Shown in pieces: positions 9,878 to 19,163 of a stretch of DNA of 64,000 nt (position 1 is the stretch's first letter; every line of letters begins with the position of its first letter). The DNA comes from Trinickia dinghuensis (GTDB lineage: Bacteria > Pseudomonadota > Gammaproteobacteria > Burkholderiales > Burkholderiaceae): positions 248,001 to 312,000 of the forward strand of contig NZ_QRGA01000011.1 of NCBI RefSeq assembly GCF_003367175.1. The letters are read 5' to 3'. The notes beneath the pieces were generated by a model that was given only the letters and a program-made list of their open reading frames with translations, was not told the origin of the DNA and did not search any database. The position numbers and the translations under genes were made by a program.

Positions 9878-10921
9878 TTACTTGGGAGCTTTGTATTCTA
9901 TGGCAGACGCGAAGCGCTGAAGCGTTGCCTGGGGCACTTCGCCGAGAACCGTTATCCAATAATCGCGATAACGCGTGACGAGCACATGCGTGGCGCCCGT
10001 GCTGCCGGCGCCCTCTTTGCGCGAATTGCCCTCGGCCGGCTCGACGAATACCGAGATCGTGGAGAGCCCGTCGGAAAACACGGCCTGATCGACGCCGATC
10101 GGCGGCGCGTTGGGATCGCGCGCGGCCATGAGCCGGCGCAGTTCGCGGATCGGATGGAAGCCGGCAACGTCAGGCGTGATGCGCCAGCCCTGAGATTCCA
10201 TGTCCACCGGCGAAACGGGAGGGCGGACGATCGTCCAGCCGCTCGTGTTGCGCATGCCGGCCGCGATACCGGCCTTTTCCGCGGGCACGCCGACGCGCAC
10301 CTGCGTAAATGCGACCTGCGCGAGCACTTGGCCCGAGGCGTCGAGCGTCTGCACGCGCAGCAGCAGCCCCGTTTTCGCATCGGCCCAGAGCTTGTAGGCG
10401 AAGCGGAACGCATCCTTCGGATCGAGTTCGATCACTTGCGCGTCGAGTCCGGCCACACGATCGGCGCCGAGCATCTTCGGGTCGTACACCGACAGCACCT
10501 GTTCCCCGCTTTCGCTCATCAGCGCGGGGAACGAATCCTTGTTGAGGCGTTTTTCGACGACGCATAGGCGCCGCTGCGGCACGAACGTGTTGAGATCGTC
10601 GCCGTGGCGCAGCACCTTGCGCGGCTGTCCATCGAGGCTTTCGAGCGACTCGAACTCGCCGTCGCCGCGCACGGCGTAGTGCGCGATCCGCGAAGACTGC
10701 ACGAAATTGCCGTGCTGATAGACGAACACGCCTTCGTAATTCTCGTGCCGCGCCGCCTCTTGGATCCGATCGAGCCAGCCCGCCGCCTGCTGGCGCACCG
10801 TGGCGGTATCGGCCTCGGCAAAGGCCGCGCGCGAGGAAACCGACAACATCGCGGCCGCGCACAGCAGCCACGCCGCCCATTGCCGCGGGGCGGCGACGCG
10901 CATCGAGCGCAATGTCCGCAT
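9878..10921 (-). CDS. mucB: MucB/RseB-type regulator of sigma-E
   Basis: Periplasmic protein that binds the anti-sigma factor and protects it from proteolysis until misfolded or lipidic envelope signals appear. The 347-residue product has an N-terminal signal peptide (cleavage near AAFA, residue 36) and the two-domain MucB/RseB fold; the N-terminal domain contains NYEGVFVYQHGNF and the C-terminal domain GWTIVRPP and ATHVLVTRYRDYWITVLGE. It starts 4 bp after rseA ends, so the two are almost certainly co-translated. The family assignment is strong by both sequence and gene order. Confidence 0.93.
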   Translation of the reverse strand: MRTLRSMRVAAPRQWAAWLLCAAAMLSVSSRAAFAEADTATVRQQAAGWLDRIQEAARHENYEGVFVYQHGNFVQSSRIAHYAVRGDGEFESLESLDGQPRKVLRHGDDLNTFVPQRRLCVVEKRLNKDSFPALMSESGEQVLSVYDPKMLGADRVAGLDAQVIELDPKDAFRFAYKLWADAKTGLLLRVQTLDASGQVLAQVAFTQVRVGVPAEKAGIAAGMRNTSGWTIVRPPVSPVDMESQGWRITPDVAGFHPIRELRRLMAARDPNAPPIGVDQAVFSDGLSTISVFVEPAEGNSRKEGAGSTGATHVLVTRYRDYWITVLGEVPQATLQRFASAIEYKAPK

Positions 10922-10925
10922 CGGT

Positions 10926-11546
10926 TTATTGGCCTTGCGAAGTCTGGACGGCAGCGCGGATGAGCGGCATCGAGCCCGCCATCATCGATTGCTGCGCGAA
11001 TTGCTGGTGGGCTTCCAAATATTGATCCAGGTCGGCATCGCGGATGATGTTGCCGTCTTGCCCGTTCGGCACGTTCGTCATCGCGACCGATTGAATGCCG
11101 TCGGAACGGCCACTCGTTGCGGCCGTTTGCACCGCGCCCTGCGACGCGAAGCCATGCCACTGCGGGATGACAACCCAGCTGAGCACGGCCGCCGCGGCCG
11201 CTACCGCCAGTGCCGGAGCCACGCGCCGGCGCAGCACGGAAGCGCCGTGGCGCGACGCGGCTCGAGCCGGAGCGAGGATATGCGGCTCGGCTTCGAGCCG
11301 AGCGGCGAAGCCGGCGAGGAACGCTTGGCTCTTGGCCGGATGGGCGGCTAGATCGTCGGAACGCAGCGCATCGCCGATCAAATGGTAGGCCGACCAGGTG
11401 GTGCGGTCGACATGGTCGAACTCGGCCAGCACCTTACCGAACGATTCGGCGAACGAGCCCGGGGCCTCGAGCCCCTCCCCGTCGACGAATGCCGACAAAC
11501 GCTCGCCTCGCGAGCTTCCTTGCGATTGCATCGAGACCGACCCCAT
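10926..11546 (-). CDS. rseA: anti-sigma-E factor RseA/MucA
   Basis: Single-pass inner-membrane anti-sigma factor holding RpoE. With ATG at 11546 it is 206 residues: a cytoplasmic N-terminal domain with the RseA signature GERLSAFVDGE, a hydrophobic helix (ALAVAAAAAVLSWVVIP) in the middle, and a periplasmic C-terminal part ending in a Gln-rich segment (EAHQQFAQQS). The start is chosen because GGGGAG lies about 4 nt upstream; ATG at 11558 is an alternative adding four residues. A 93-bp gap separates it from rpoE, and mucB follows after 4 bp. Confidence 0.9.
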   Translation of the reverse strand: MGSVSMQSQGSSRGERLSAFVDGEGLEAPGSFAESFGKVLAEFDHVDRTTWSAYHLIGDALRSDDLAAHPAKSQAFLAGFAARLEAEPHILAPARAASRHGASVLRRRVAPALAVAAAAAVLSWVVIPQWHGFASQGAVQTAATSGRSDGIQSVAMTNVPNGQDGNIIRDADLDQYLEAHQQFAQQSMMAGSMPLIRAAVQTSQGQ

Positions 11547-11639
11547 GACGCTCCCCATCTTACAAACACCCCGTAGTGACACCACTTGACCCAGTTCTAA
11601 TCTGTCCAGCCGAGCAGCAGACGGTCGTTGCCCCAAGCG

Positions 11640-12257
11640 CTACCAGCGCTTGCCTTCGGGCGTATCCAGCAGCGGACGCAATTTTGCCGCAATTGCCTCG
11701 CGAGCGCGAAAAATACGCGATCGAACCGTTCCGATGGGACACCCCATCATGTCGGCGATCTCCTCGTAGCTCAACCCTTCGATCTCGCGAAGCGTAATGG
11801 CCATGCGGAGCTCTTCCGGCAACAGCGCCATCGCGGCGTTCACCGTCTGGGCGATCTGCTTGCTCATCAACAACGACTCAGGCGTGTTGATATCCCTTAG
11901 TTGATCGGCGTCCGAGAAAGTTTCCGCCTCTTCGGCGTTTGCTTCGGTCGACGTGGGGGCGCGCCGGCTTTGCGTCGCGAGATAGTTCTTCGCCGTGTTG
12001 ACGGCGATCCGGTACAGCCAGGTATAGAACGCCGACTCGCCGCGGAATTGCGGCAGGGCGCGATAAGCCTTGATGAATGCGTCTTGCGCGACGTCCTCGA
12101 CCTCGGCCGGGTCGCGCACGAGCCGCGAGATCAAGCGAATGATCTTGCGATGGTATTTCGAGACCAGAAGTTCGAACGCGGCCTTGTCGCCCTGCTGCAC
12201 GCGTTCGACCAGAACCTGGTCGATTTCTTTTTCGCTCACCAGTTGGGGTCCGTTCAC
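11640..12257 (-). CDS. rpoE: RNA polymerase sigma factor RpoE (AlgU)
   Basis: Extracytoplasmic-function sigma factor for envelope stress. The 205-residue product contains region 2 (YHRKIIRLISRLV through DAFIKAYRALPQFRGESAFYTWLYRIAVN) and region 4 with the helix-turn-helix EGLSYEEIADMMGCPIGTVRSR. The usual RpoE start context (SEKEIDQVLVERVQ) is preceded by six extra residues; start codon at 12257 is GTG, with another GTG at 12239 as alternative. It heads the rpoE-rseA-mucB-mucD cluster and is probably autoregulated, though no clean sigma-E promoter was found. A palindrome of GTAAC boxes lies upstream. Confidence 0.95.
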   Translation of the reverse strand: MNGPQLVSEKEIDQVLVERVQQGDKAAFELLVSKYHRKIIRLISRLVRDPAEVEDVAQDAFIKAYRALPQFRGESAFYTWLYRIAVNTAKNYLATQSRRAPTSTEANAEEAETFSDADQLRDINTPESLLMSKQIAQTVNAAMALLPEELRMAITLREIEGLSYEEIADMMGCPIGTVRSRIFRAREAIAAKLRPLLDTPEGKRW

Positions 12258-12318
12258 TTGGAGGGATTGCGTAGCGGACGGCTATTGTAGCGTCCCTATC
12301 ATCGCCCCATGCGCCATG

Positions 12319-12343
12319 TGTAACCGCCGTTACGGCCGTTACA
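12319..12343. promoter_or_regulatory. GTAAC-box palindrome upstream of rpoE
   Basis: A 25-bp imperfect palindrome with outer arms TGTAACCGCC and GGCCGTTACA (one mismatch) and a central GTTAC. A further GTTAC lies at 12355-12359. It sits 62-86 bp upstream of the rpoE start codon. The arrangement looks like a transcription-factor operator. The factor is not identifiable from the sequence. Confidence 0.45.
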
Positions 12344-12404
12344 GATTAGGTTCGGTTACAGACGGAACTTGCCGGCGCCATGGCTACCGCCGGCAACCCG
12401 CGCG

Positions 12405-12857
12405 CTAATGGGTCGCGTGCCGGCCGCGCACCGCCAGCGCCCGAAAGGCTGCGGCGTCGACCGCATCGGCCGCGACGACGAATGCTTTGGCGCGGCGCAT
12501 GCCGCCCCCGGCCACGGCCAGGACGAGCACGCGCTCCGCCCATTGCGCGAAACCGACGATGCGCCCCTGAAACAGCGGGCGCCCCGTGCGGTCGAAGGCG
12601 GCTACGCCCTCGGGCGTCAATTCGATCGAAGCCGGCTGCCCGCGCTCATGGCGCACGAACGATACGCCGAGCGCCGCCAGCGCGGCCCCCGAGAGCCAGA
12701 GCGCATCGATCGCGCCCACGTGCGCGGTTGCGCAAACATGCACCGCCGCCGCGCACACGAGCGCGAACGCCGCCGAGGCGAGGCGCACCGTGCGCGAGCA
12801 CCGCAGCGTCACACGCCGCGGCGCGCCCGGTTCGACGTCGAGGCCGGCCTGCGTCAC
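12405..12857 (-). CDS. small membrane protein, unknown function
   Basis: 150-residue protein between fabF and rpoE. It has a basic N terminus, two adjacent hydrophobic helices (about residues 25-65: LASAAFALVCAAAVHVC and ALWLSGAALAALGVSFV) and a soluble C-terminal part with beta-like segments (RIVGFAQWAERVLVLAVAGGG). This layout resembles the YgfX/CptA-type family of short inner-membrane proteins, but no decisive motif is present. Its ATG at 12857 lies 12 bp before the fabF stop, so it is probably the last gene of the fab transcript. Function not assigned. Confidence 0.65.
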   Translation of the reverse strand: MTQAGLDVEPGAPRRVTLRCSRTVRLASAAFALVCAAAVHVCATAHVGAIDALWLSGAALAALGVSFVRHERGQPASIELTPEGVAAFDRTGRPLFQGRIVGFAQWAERVLVLAVAGGGMRRAKAFVVAADAVDAAAFRALAVRGRHATH

Positions 12858-12869
12858 CGGAGCGCGAAC

Positions 12870-14108
12870 TCAGGCGCGCTTGAAGACGAGCGTGCCGTTC
12901 GTGCCGCCGAACCCGAACGAGTTCTTCAGCGCGACGTCGATCTTCATCTTCCGCGCTTCGTTCGCGCAGTAGTCGAGATCGCATTGCGGATCTTGATTGA
13001 AGATGTTGATCGTCGGGGGCGACACCTGGTTATGGACGGCCAGCACGGTAAACACCGACTCCAGACCGCCCGAGCCACCAAGCAAGTGACCCGTCATCGA
13101 CTTCGTCGAGTTCACGACGACCTTCTTGGCGTGATCGCCGAGCGCGCGCTTGATGCCCGTCGTTTCCGCGAGATCGCCGAGCGGCGTCGAGGTGCCGTGC
13201 GCGTTGACGTAGTCGACCGCGTCAGCGTTGATGCCCGCATTGCGCAGCGCCGCGGCCATGCAGCGGCGCGCGCCGTCGCCGTCTTCCAGCGGCGCCGTCA
13301 TGTGATAGGCATCGGCGCTCATCCCATAGCCGCTCACTTCGGCGTAGATCTTCGCGCCGCGCGCCTTCGCGTGCTCGTACTCTTCGAGCACCATGACGCC
13401 CGCGCCCTCGCCGAGCACGAAGCCGTCGCGATCGGTATCCCAGGGACGGCTGGCCGTAGCCGGATCGTCGTTGCGCTGCGACAGCGCGCGCGCCGCGGCG
13501 AACCCGCCGACGCCGAGCGGCGACACCGTCGCCTCCGCGCCGCCCGCGAGCATCATGTCGGCATCGCCGTACTCGATCAGGCGCGACGCCTCGCCGATGC
13601 AGTGCAGGCCCGTGGTACAGGCCGTGACGATCGCCAGATTCGGGCCTTTCATGCCGAAACGCATCGACAAGTGACCCGAAATCATGTTGATGATCGAGGC
13701 GGGCACGAAGAACGGCGAAATGCGCCGCGGACCGCGATTGAGCAGTTCCGTCTGCGTGTTTTCGATCATCGGCAGGCCGCCGATGCCGGAGCCGACCAGG
13801 ACGCCGCAACGTTCGGCGATGGCGTCGGTGATTTCGATTCCGCTGTCCTGCATCGCCTGAATGCCGGCCGCCATGCCGTAATGGATGAACGTATCCATAT
13901 GGCGGGCTTCTTTCGCGGGCATGTAGTCTTCGACGTTGAAGCCTTTCACTTCACCGGCGAAGCGCGTCGAGAAGTTCGTCGCATCGAACTTCGTGATGGT
14001 CGCGATCCCGGACTTGCCGGCGATCAGATTGGCCCAGCCGTCGGCAACATTATTGCCGACAGGCGATACCAGACCCAGGCCCGTAACAACAACACGGCGA
14101 CGGCTCAC
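12870..14108 (-). CDS. fabF: beta-ketoacyl-ACP synthase II
   Basis: Elongating condensing enzyme of type II fatty-acid synthesis, using malonyl-ACP. With GTG at 14108 (AGGGG about 6 nt upstream) it has 412 residues, the family norm. The active-site Cys lies in [11 protein letters not shown] near residue 163, and the two catalytic His in [11 protein letters not shown] and [11 protein letters not shown]; the C-terminal glycine loop [10 protein letters not shown] is intact. The open frame extends 16 codons further to 14156 but lacks a ribosome site and would enter the acpP terminator. Confidence 0.96.
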   Translation of the reverse strand: MSRRRVVVTGLGLVSPVGNNVADGWANLIAGKSGIATITKFDATNFSTRFAGEVKGFNVEDYMPAKEARHMDTFIHYGMAAGIQAMQDSGIEITDAIAERCGVLVGSGIGGLPMIENTQTELLNRGPRRISPFFVPASIINMISGHLSMRFGMKGPNLAIVTACTTGLHCIGEASRLIEYGDADMMLAGGAEATVSPLGVGGFAAARALSQRNDDPATASRPWDTDRDGFVLGEGAGVMVLEEYEHAKARGAKIYAEVSGYGMSADAYHMTAPLEDGDGARRCMAAALRNAGINADAVDYVNAHGTSTPLGDLAETTGIKRALGDHAKKVVVNSTKSMTGHLLGGSGGLESVFTVLAVHNQVSPPTINIFNQDPQCDLDYCANEARKMKIDVALKNSFGFGGTNGTLVFKRA

Positions 14109-14132
14109 GGTAACCCCTTTTCCATAAATGAC

Positions 14133-14184
14133 AAAAGCAAAAGCCACAGTGCCCACAGGAAACCACCCCTGTGAGCCCTGTGGC
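14133..14184 (-). terminator. rho-independent terminator after acpP
   Basis: On the minus strand the arms GCCACAGGGCTCACAGGG and CCTGTGGGCACTGTGGC pair over about 17 bp with three mismatches around a 7-nt loop, followed by TTTTGCTTTT. It lies 75 bp after the acpP stop and 25-76 bp before the fabF start, so it should limit readthrough from the highly expressed acpP into fabF. Confidence 0.75.
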
Positions 14185-14259
14185 TAAGAATTCGGCACCA
14201 GCATCGGCATCCGGCGTGAAAACGCGTCAACCGCGGCCAGCGTGCAGCGCGGCCAGGCG

Positions 14260-14499
14260 TTAGGCCTTGACGTTTGCGCGCGCGTAGTCGATCGCTTGCT
14301 GGACCGTCGTGATCTTCTCGGCTTCCTCGTCCGGAATTTCCATGCCGAACTCGTCTTCCAGCGCCATCACGAGCTCGACCGTGTCGAGCGAGTCCGCGCC
14401 CAGGTCGTTCACGAACGAAGCTTCGTTCTTGATTTCAGCTTCGGCGACGCCCAGTTGTTCCGCGACGATCTTCTTGACGCGCTGTTCGATGTTGTCCAT
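14260..14499 (-). CDS. acpP: acyl carrier protein
   Basis: 79-residue acidic four-helix carrier of growing acyl chains. The phosphopantetheine attachment Ser37 is in [16 protein letters not shown], the universal ACP motif. A strong ribosome site (GAGGGG) precedes the ATG. It sits between fabG and fabF and is followed by a terminator hairpin. The 145-bp gap upstream contains TAAAAT as a possible -10 box without a good -35, so acpP may have extra promoter input, as is usual for this abundant protein. Confidence 0.98.
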
Positions 14500-14644
14500 T
14501 ACCCCTCCGAGGGAAAAAGTTCAAAAATCCAAGTGCGCGCATTTTAGCAGGTTTGCCTGTTCAAAAATGCGAGCTCAAGGCAAGGCTCCGCGCGCGCTCA
14601 AGAAGCGTTGTGCTGCCGTCGGCGCGGATAGTAAACGAAATTCG

Positions 14645-15394
14645 TTACGACATGAACATCCCGCCGTTCACGTGCAGCGTCGTGCCGGTGATGTAGCCGG
14701 CTTGCGGCGAAGCAAGGAACGCGACGGCATGGCCGATGTCTTCGGGGCTGCCGAGCCGGCCGAGCGGGATTTGCGTCTTGAGCGCGGCTTGCTGCTCTTC
14801 GGGCAGCACCTTCGTCATATCGGTATCGATAAAGCCCGGGGCGACGCAGTTGACGGTGATGTTGCGGCTGCCGATTTCGCGCGCGAGCGCACGCGTCATG
14901 CCGGCCACGCCGGCCTTCGCCGCCGCGTAGTTGAGCTGCCCCGGATTGCCGGTCGAGCCGACCACCGACGTGATGTTGATGATGCGTCCGCCGCGCGCCT
15001 TCATCATCGGGCGCAGCACAGCGCGCGAGAGACGGAACACGGCCTTCAGATTCGTATCGATGACGGCATCCCACTCGTCGTCTTTCATGCGCATCGCGAG
15101 TTGATCGCGCGTGATGCCGGCATTGTTGACGAGCACGTTCAGCGCGCCGAATTCCTTCACGAGCGAATCGATGAGGGTGTCGATCGCTTGCGCGTCGTTG
15201 ACCTCGAGCACGACGCCGCGCCCGGCCAGGCCCTCGGCCGCGAGTGCTTCGCTGATGCCGGCGGCGCCGGCTTCGCTCGTCGCCGTACCGATGACGGTCG
15301 CGCCCTGCCGGGCCAGCACGAGCGCGATGGCCCGGCCGATGCCGCGCGAAGCGCCCGTCACGAGCGCCACTTGTTTATCGAGAGCTTTTTCCAT
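14645..15394 (-). CDS. fabG: 3-oxoacyl-ACP reductase
   Basis: NADPH-dependent short-chain dehydrogenase that reduces beta-ketoacyl-ACP. The 249-residue protein has the Rossmann motif TGASRGIG at residues 13-20, the NNAG motif (VLVNNAGITRD), the catalytic Ser in SVVGSTGNPGQ and the YxxxK pair in NYAAAKAG. Gene order fabD-fabG-acpP and normal length support FabG rather than another SDR. It starts 22 bp after fabD. Confidence 0.97.
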   Translation of the reverse strand: MEKALDKQVALVTGASRGIGRAIALVLARQGATVIGTATSEAGAAGISEALAAEGLAGRGVVLEVNDAQAIDTLIDSLVKEFGALNVLVNNAGITRDQLAMRMKDDEWDAVIDTNLKAVFRLSRAVLRPMMKARGGRIINITSVVGSTGNPGQLNYAAAKAGVAGMTRALAREIGSRNITVNCVAPGFIDTDMTKVLPEEQQAALKTQIPLGRLGSPEDIGHAVAFLASPQAGYITGTTLHVNGGMFMS

Positions 15395-15416
15395 GATGGT
15401 TCGGATGATCCGTAAT

Positions 15417-16355
15417 TTATTCGCCGACGAGTTTCAGCACTTCGTCGAGCGACGCGGGATCGGTGACCGCCGCGCCCACGAGACTGCCGTCGATCCGCTT
15501 GGTCAAGCCCGCCAGCACTTTGCCCGGGCCGCACTCGATCACATGCGTCACGCCGTCCTTCGCCATCGCCTGCACGCATTCGACCCAGCGCACGGCGCCG
15601 GCTGCCTGGCGCACGAGCGCGTCCTTGATCGCGGCCGGCTCGGACACCACGGCCACGTCGACGTTGTTGACGACGGGAATTTGCGGCACTTTGATGTCGA
15701 CGCTTGCCAGGTACTCGCGCAGTTGATCGGAGGCCGGCTTAAGCAACGACGAATGGAACGGCGCGGAAACCGGCAGCGGCAGCGCGCGCTTCGCGCCTTT
15801 CGCCTTGGCGAGCTCGCAGGCCTTCTCCACGGCGGCCTTGTGCCCCGCGATCACGACTTGCGCCGGTGCATTGAAGTTGACGGCCTCGACCACGCCGCCG
15901 CTTTCGCGCGCGCCCTCGGCGCACACCGCGCGGACGGTGTCGTCGTCCAAGCCCAGAATCGCAGCCATGCCGCCGACGCCCACGGGTACCGCCGTTTGCA
16001 TTGCCTGCGCGCGAAAGCGCACGAGCGGCACGGCATCGCGAAACGCCAGCGCGCCGGCGGCGACGAGCGCCGTGTATTCGCCCAGGCTGTGGCCCGCGAC
16101 GATCGCGGGCGCGGCGCCGCCGGCTTCGCAATAAGCGCGGTACATCGCGTAGGCGGCCGTCAGCATGACGGGCTGCGTGTTCGTCGTGAGATTGAGCTCC
16201 TCGGCGGGACCTTCGGCGATCAGCTTGCCGAGATCCTGGCCGAGCGCGTCGGACGCCTCCTGGAGCGTTTCACGGACGACCGCGCGATCGGCGAAGGCAT
16301 TCAGCATGCCGACCGCTTGCGATCCCTGCCCAGGAAAAACGAACGCAAATTTCAT
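15417..16355 (-). CDS. fabD: malonyl-CoA:ACP transacylase
   Basis: Moves malonyl groups from CoA to ACP. The 312-residue product has the N-terminal FVFPGQGSQAVGM, the nucleophile Ser90 in GHSLGEYTAL and the catalytic His in SAPFHSSLLKPA. It follows fabH after 96 bp; that gap holds a GC-rich imperfect 10-bp hairpin at 16400-16426 without a T-run, perhaps an mRNA stability element. fabG follows 22 bp downstream. Confidence 0.97.
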   Translation of the reverse strand: MKFAFVFPGQGSQAVGMLNAFADRAVVRETLQEASDALGQDLGKLIAEGPAEELNLTTNTQPVMLTAAYAMYRAYCEAGGAAPAIVAGHSLGEYTALVAAGALAFRDAVPLVRFRAQAMQTAVPVGVGGMAAILGLDDDTVRAVCAEGARESGGVVEAVNFNAPAQVVIAGHKAAVEKACELAKAKGAKRALPLPVSAPFHSSLLKPASDQLREYLASVDIKVPQIPVVNNVDVAVVSEPAAIKDALVRQAAGAVRWVECVQAMAKDGVTHVIECGPGKVLAGLTKRIDGSLVGAAVTDPASLDEVLKLVGE

Positions 16356-16451
16356 ATCGTCCCCAAATGTAAAGCTTGAAGTGCGCGGCGCGCGGGCTTG
16401 CCGGCCGGTAATTTCAACTGGCCGGCCACACTGCCGCGGGCACGCCGCGGA

Positions 16452-17441
16452 TCAATACCGGATGACGGACGCGCCCCAGGTGAAGCCGCCGCCGACGCCT
16501 TCGATGAGCACGTTCTGGCCGCGCTTGATGCGCCCGTCGCGCACGGCGATATCGAGCGCGAGCGGAATCGACGCCGCCGAGGTATTGCCGTGCTCGCCCA
16601 CGGTGACGACCATCCGTTCTTGCGGCACGCGCAGCTTGCGGCAGGTGTGCGTCATGATACGGATATTGGCTTGGTGCGGAATCAGCCAATCGACCTGGTC
16701 GGGCGTCAGATCGGCCTTTTGGAGGGCCTCGACGGCGACTTTCTCGAGCACGTTGACGGCCAGCTTGAACACGGCCTGCCCATCCATATGGAGAAAGGCG
16801 CTGCCCGCCACGATGCCGCCGTTGACGTGCCCCGGCGTGCACAAAATGTTGGCGTAGCTGCCGTCGGCGTGAAGCGCGCTCGCCAGCACGCCCGGTTCGT
16901 CGGACGCCTGCATGATCACGGCGCCGGCGCCGTCGCCGAACAGCACGCACGTCGTGCGGTCGTTGAAATCGAGAATGCGCGAGAAGGTTTCCGCGCCGAC
17001 GACGAGCGCCGTGCGGTGCTGCCCGCTGCGGATCAATGCATCGACGGTGGCCACCGCATAGGCGAAGCCCGAGCAGACGGCCTGAATGTCGAACGCCGCG
17101 CCGTTGTTCTTGATTTGCAGCTTGTTTTGCAGCAGGCAAGCCGTGCTCGGAAACACGAAATCGGGCGTGGACGTGGCGACGACGATGAGGTCGATCGTCT
17201 GCGGATCGATGCCGGCGGATTCGATGGCGCGCTGCGCGGCGGCGAGCGCGAGATCGCTCGTCGTCTCGTTCGGCTCGGCGAAGTGGCGCGCGTGGATGCC
17301 CGTGCGCGCGACGATCCACTCGTCGCTCGTTTCGACCCCTTGCTTGGCGAGGCGATCCGCGAGCTCTTGATTCGTGACGCGGCCGGGCGGCAAATAGCTG
17401 CCGGTGCCGAGCACGCGGGAATAAATGTTCGATTGGGCCAT
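16452..17441 (-). CDS. fabH: beta-ketoacyl-ACP synthase III
   Basis: Initiates fatty-acid synthesis by condensing acetyl-CoA with malonyl-ACP. The 329-residue product has the active-site Cys123 in [10 protein letters not shown], the His of [10 protein letters not shown] and the Asn of [12 protein letters not shown]. Its ATG at 17441 immediately abuts the stop of plsX at 17442, so the two are translationally adjacent. Length and Cys-His-Asn triad are normal for FabH. Confidence 0.97.
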   Translation of the reverse strand: MAQSNIYSRVLGTGSYLPPGRVTNQELADRLAKQGVETSDEWIVARTGIHARHFAEPNETTSDLALAAAQRAIESAGIDPQTIDLIVVATSTPDFVFPSTACLLQNKLQIKNNGAAFDIQAVCSGFAYAVATVDALIRSGQHRTALVVGAETFSRILDFNDRTTCVLFGDGAGAVIMQASDEPGVLASALHADGSYANILCTPGHVNGGIVAGSAFLHMDGQAVFKLAVNVLEKVAVEALQKADLTPDQVDWLIPHQANIRIMTHTCRKLRVPQERMVVTVGEHGNTSAASIPLALDIAVRDGRIKRGQNVLIEGVGGGFTWGASVIRY

Positions 17442-18545
17442 TTATGCTTTCGAGGATACCGCGGCGTAGGGCTCGGCCGGACGGCCGGCGAGATTCGCGT
17501 GACCGGCGCCGCCCGCGTCGCGCGCTGCTTGCGCGAGCGGATCCGCGTTCTCTTGCATCGCTCGCGCCAGGCGTTCGAGGACGCCATTTTTGACGGCATC
17601 ATACCCGCGTTTGATGGCCCACTCAAACGCATAGGCATCGGCCGAGCCGTGGCTCTTGATGACGAGCCCGCGCAGCCCGAGCAGCGCCGCGCCGTTGTAT
17701 TGCCGATGATCGACGCGCTTCTTGAAGCGCATGAGCACCGGCAGCGCCAGGAACGCCATCAGTTTCGTGAGCAACGACCGCCCGAATTCCTCGCGGATGA
17801 TCTCGGAGAGCATCTGCGCCAATCCTTCCGACGTTTTGAGCGCGACATTGCCAACGAAACCGTCGCACACGATGACGTCGGCCGTGCCTTTGTAGATGTC
17901 GTTGCCCTCGACGTTGCCGCGAAAGTTCAGCGTGCTGGCGCGCAGCAGTTCGCCCGCGCGCTTGATCGTCTCGTTGCCCTTGATGACCTCTTCGCCGATG
18001 TTCAGCAGGCCGATCGTCGGACGTTCCTTGCCTTCCAGCGCGGAAACGAGCGCGTGCCCCATCTCGGCGAACTGCAGCAGATGCTGCGGCTCGCAATCGA
18101 CGTTGGCGCCGAGGTCGAGCATCATCGTGTAACCGCGCGGATTCGGCAGCGCCGAGGCGATCGCGGGGCGCTCGATGCCGGAGAGCGTCTTGAGCACGTA
18201 GCGGGAGACGGCCATCAACGCGCCCGTATTACCGGCCGAAATGCACGCTTGCGCCACCTCGTCCTTGACGAGATTGAGCGCGACGCGCATCGACGAATCC
18301 TTCTTCTTGCGCAACGCGACTTCGACGGGATCGTCCATGGCGACGACCTCGGACGCGGGGACAACCGTCAGCGCGGGATGATCGAGCGCCTTGCATTTCT
18401 TCAGTTGAGCACGAATCGGCGCTTCGAGCCCGACGAGCATCAACTCGGCATCGGCATGCGAACGAACGAAGCTGACCGCAGCGGGAACGGTCACGGACGG
18501 GCCGTGGTCGCCTCCCATGCAATCTATCGTGAGCTTTATGGTCAT
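17442..18545 (-). CDS. plsX: phosphate acyltransferase PlsX
   Basis: Converts acyl-ACP to acyl-phosphate for phospholipid synthesis (PlsX/PlsY route). The 367-residue product begins [22 protein letters not shown], the family N terminus, and includes [13 protein letters not shown] and [13 protein letters not shown]. It starts the plsX-fabH-fabD-fabG-acpP-fabF block. A bidirectional terminator-like hairpin lies between it and rpmF, so unlike the co-transcribed E. coli rpmF-plsX pair, this operon probably has its own promoter in 18546-18760. Confidence 0.96.
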   Translation of the reverse strand: MTIKLTIDCMGGDHGPSVTVPAAVSFVRSHADAELMLVGLEAPIRAQLKKCKALDHPALTVVPASEVVAMDDPVEVALRKKKDSSMRVALNLVKDEVAQACISAGNTGALMAVSRYVLKTLSGIERPAIASALPNPRGYTMMLDLGANVDCEPQHLLQFAEMGHALVSALEGKERPTIGLLNIGEEVIKGNETIKRAGELLRASTLNFRGNVEGNDIYKGTADVIVCDGFVGNVALKTSEGLAQMLSEIIREEFGRSLLTKLMAFLALPVLMRFKKRVDHRQYNGAALLGLRGLVIKSHGSADAYAFEWAIKRGYDAVKNGVLERLARAMQENADPLAQAARDAGGAGHANLAGRPAEPYAAVSSKA

Positions 18546-18874
18546 GGACTGCGACGAATTTCAGGCGCTATGCATGGGATCGCGGCAAGCGCTCCGCATG
18601 GGGCCGGAGTCAGTTCCAACGCACGAACTCCACCCGCCGGCGGACGCACCCACTGCGGCCGACCGCGAAGCATGAGACCAGAGTAAGTGCTCTGCCCGGG
18701 GATGAAGTGAGTGCTGACGCACCAACGCCGCCCTGTTGCAAAAGCGCTAACGCTGATCGACGCAAAAAAGCGGCAGATAAATGCCGCCTTTTTTGCTCGA
18801 GCCGGGAAAATGTCTGGCAAGCCGCTGCCGCGCACAGGACTGCCGGATTCGGCAACCGCCGCGCGCCGACGCGA
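18546..18874. other. intergenic region between rpmF and plsX
   Basis: 329 bp with no supportable gene. It holds the hairpin at 18764-18794 and must contain the plsX promoter on the minus strand, but no clear -35/-10 pair was found by eye. Confidence 0.5.
18764..18794. terminator. bidirectional terminator-like hairpin after rpmF
   Basis: A run of A, then GCGGCA-GATAAA-TGCCGC, then CTTTTTT; on the minus strand this reads as a stem followed by six T residues about 80 nt after the rpmF stop. It probably ends the yceD-rpmF transcript before plsX. Confidence 0.7.
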
Positions 18875-19054
18875 TTAGTCGTTCTTCGTCTTGACGACTT
18901 TCTTGCCGCGGTAGTAACCGTTCGGGCTGATGTGGTGACGCATATGCACTTCACCCGTGCTCGGCTCGACCGCGAGGGGAGTCGTCGTCAGGAAATCGTG
19001 CGAGCGGTGCATGCCGCGCTTCGACGGCGACTTCTTGTTTTGCTGGACTGCCAT
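18875..19054 (-). CDS. rpmF: 50S ribosomal protein bL32
   Basis: 59-residue basic ribosomal protein. It starts [20 protein letters not shown] and ends [20 protein letters not shown], diagnostic for bL32. It has no cysteines, so it is a zinc-free form. ATG at 19054 has a strong AGGAG 5 nt upstream; the frame is open 25 codons further but without a ribosome site. It is 109 bp after yceD. Confidence 0.97.
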   Translation of the reverse strand: MAVQQNKKSPSKRGMHRSHDFLTTTPLAVEPSTGEVHMRHHISPNGYYRGKKVVKTKND

Positions 19055-19163
19055 GGTAACTCCTAAAAATTTTCGGGATTCTAACACAGCCCGATCGGCG
19101 TAACGCCACTGGCCCAACGGCCGGCGCACCGCATCGCGCTAATACTCACATACTCAAAACGGC

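Noticed and set aside
8038-9978. Long plus-strand open frame over mucD and the CxxC gene
   Set aside because: Arg/His/Asp-rich translation without motifs; opposite strand has the intact DegP triad and PDZ domains.
12361-12371. GGAACTT as a sigma-E -35 box on the plus strand
   Set aside because: It faces away from rpoE and no TCTGA-like -10 follows at the right distance.
12369-14174. Long plus-strand open frame over fabF
   Set aside because: Composition is that of an antisense shadow; FabF on the other strand is complete.
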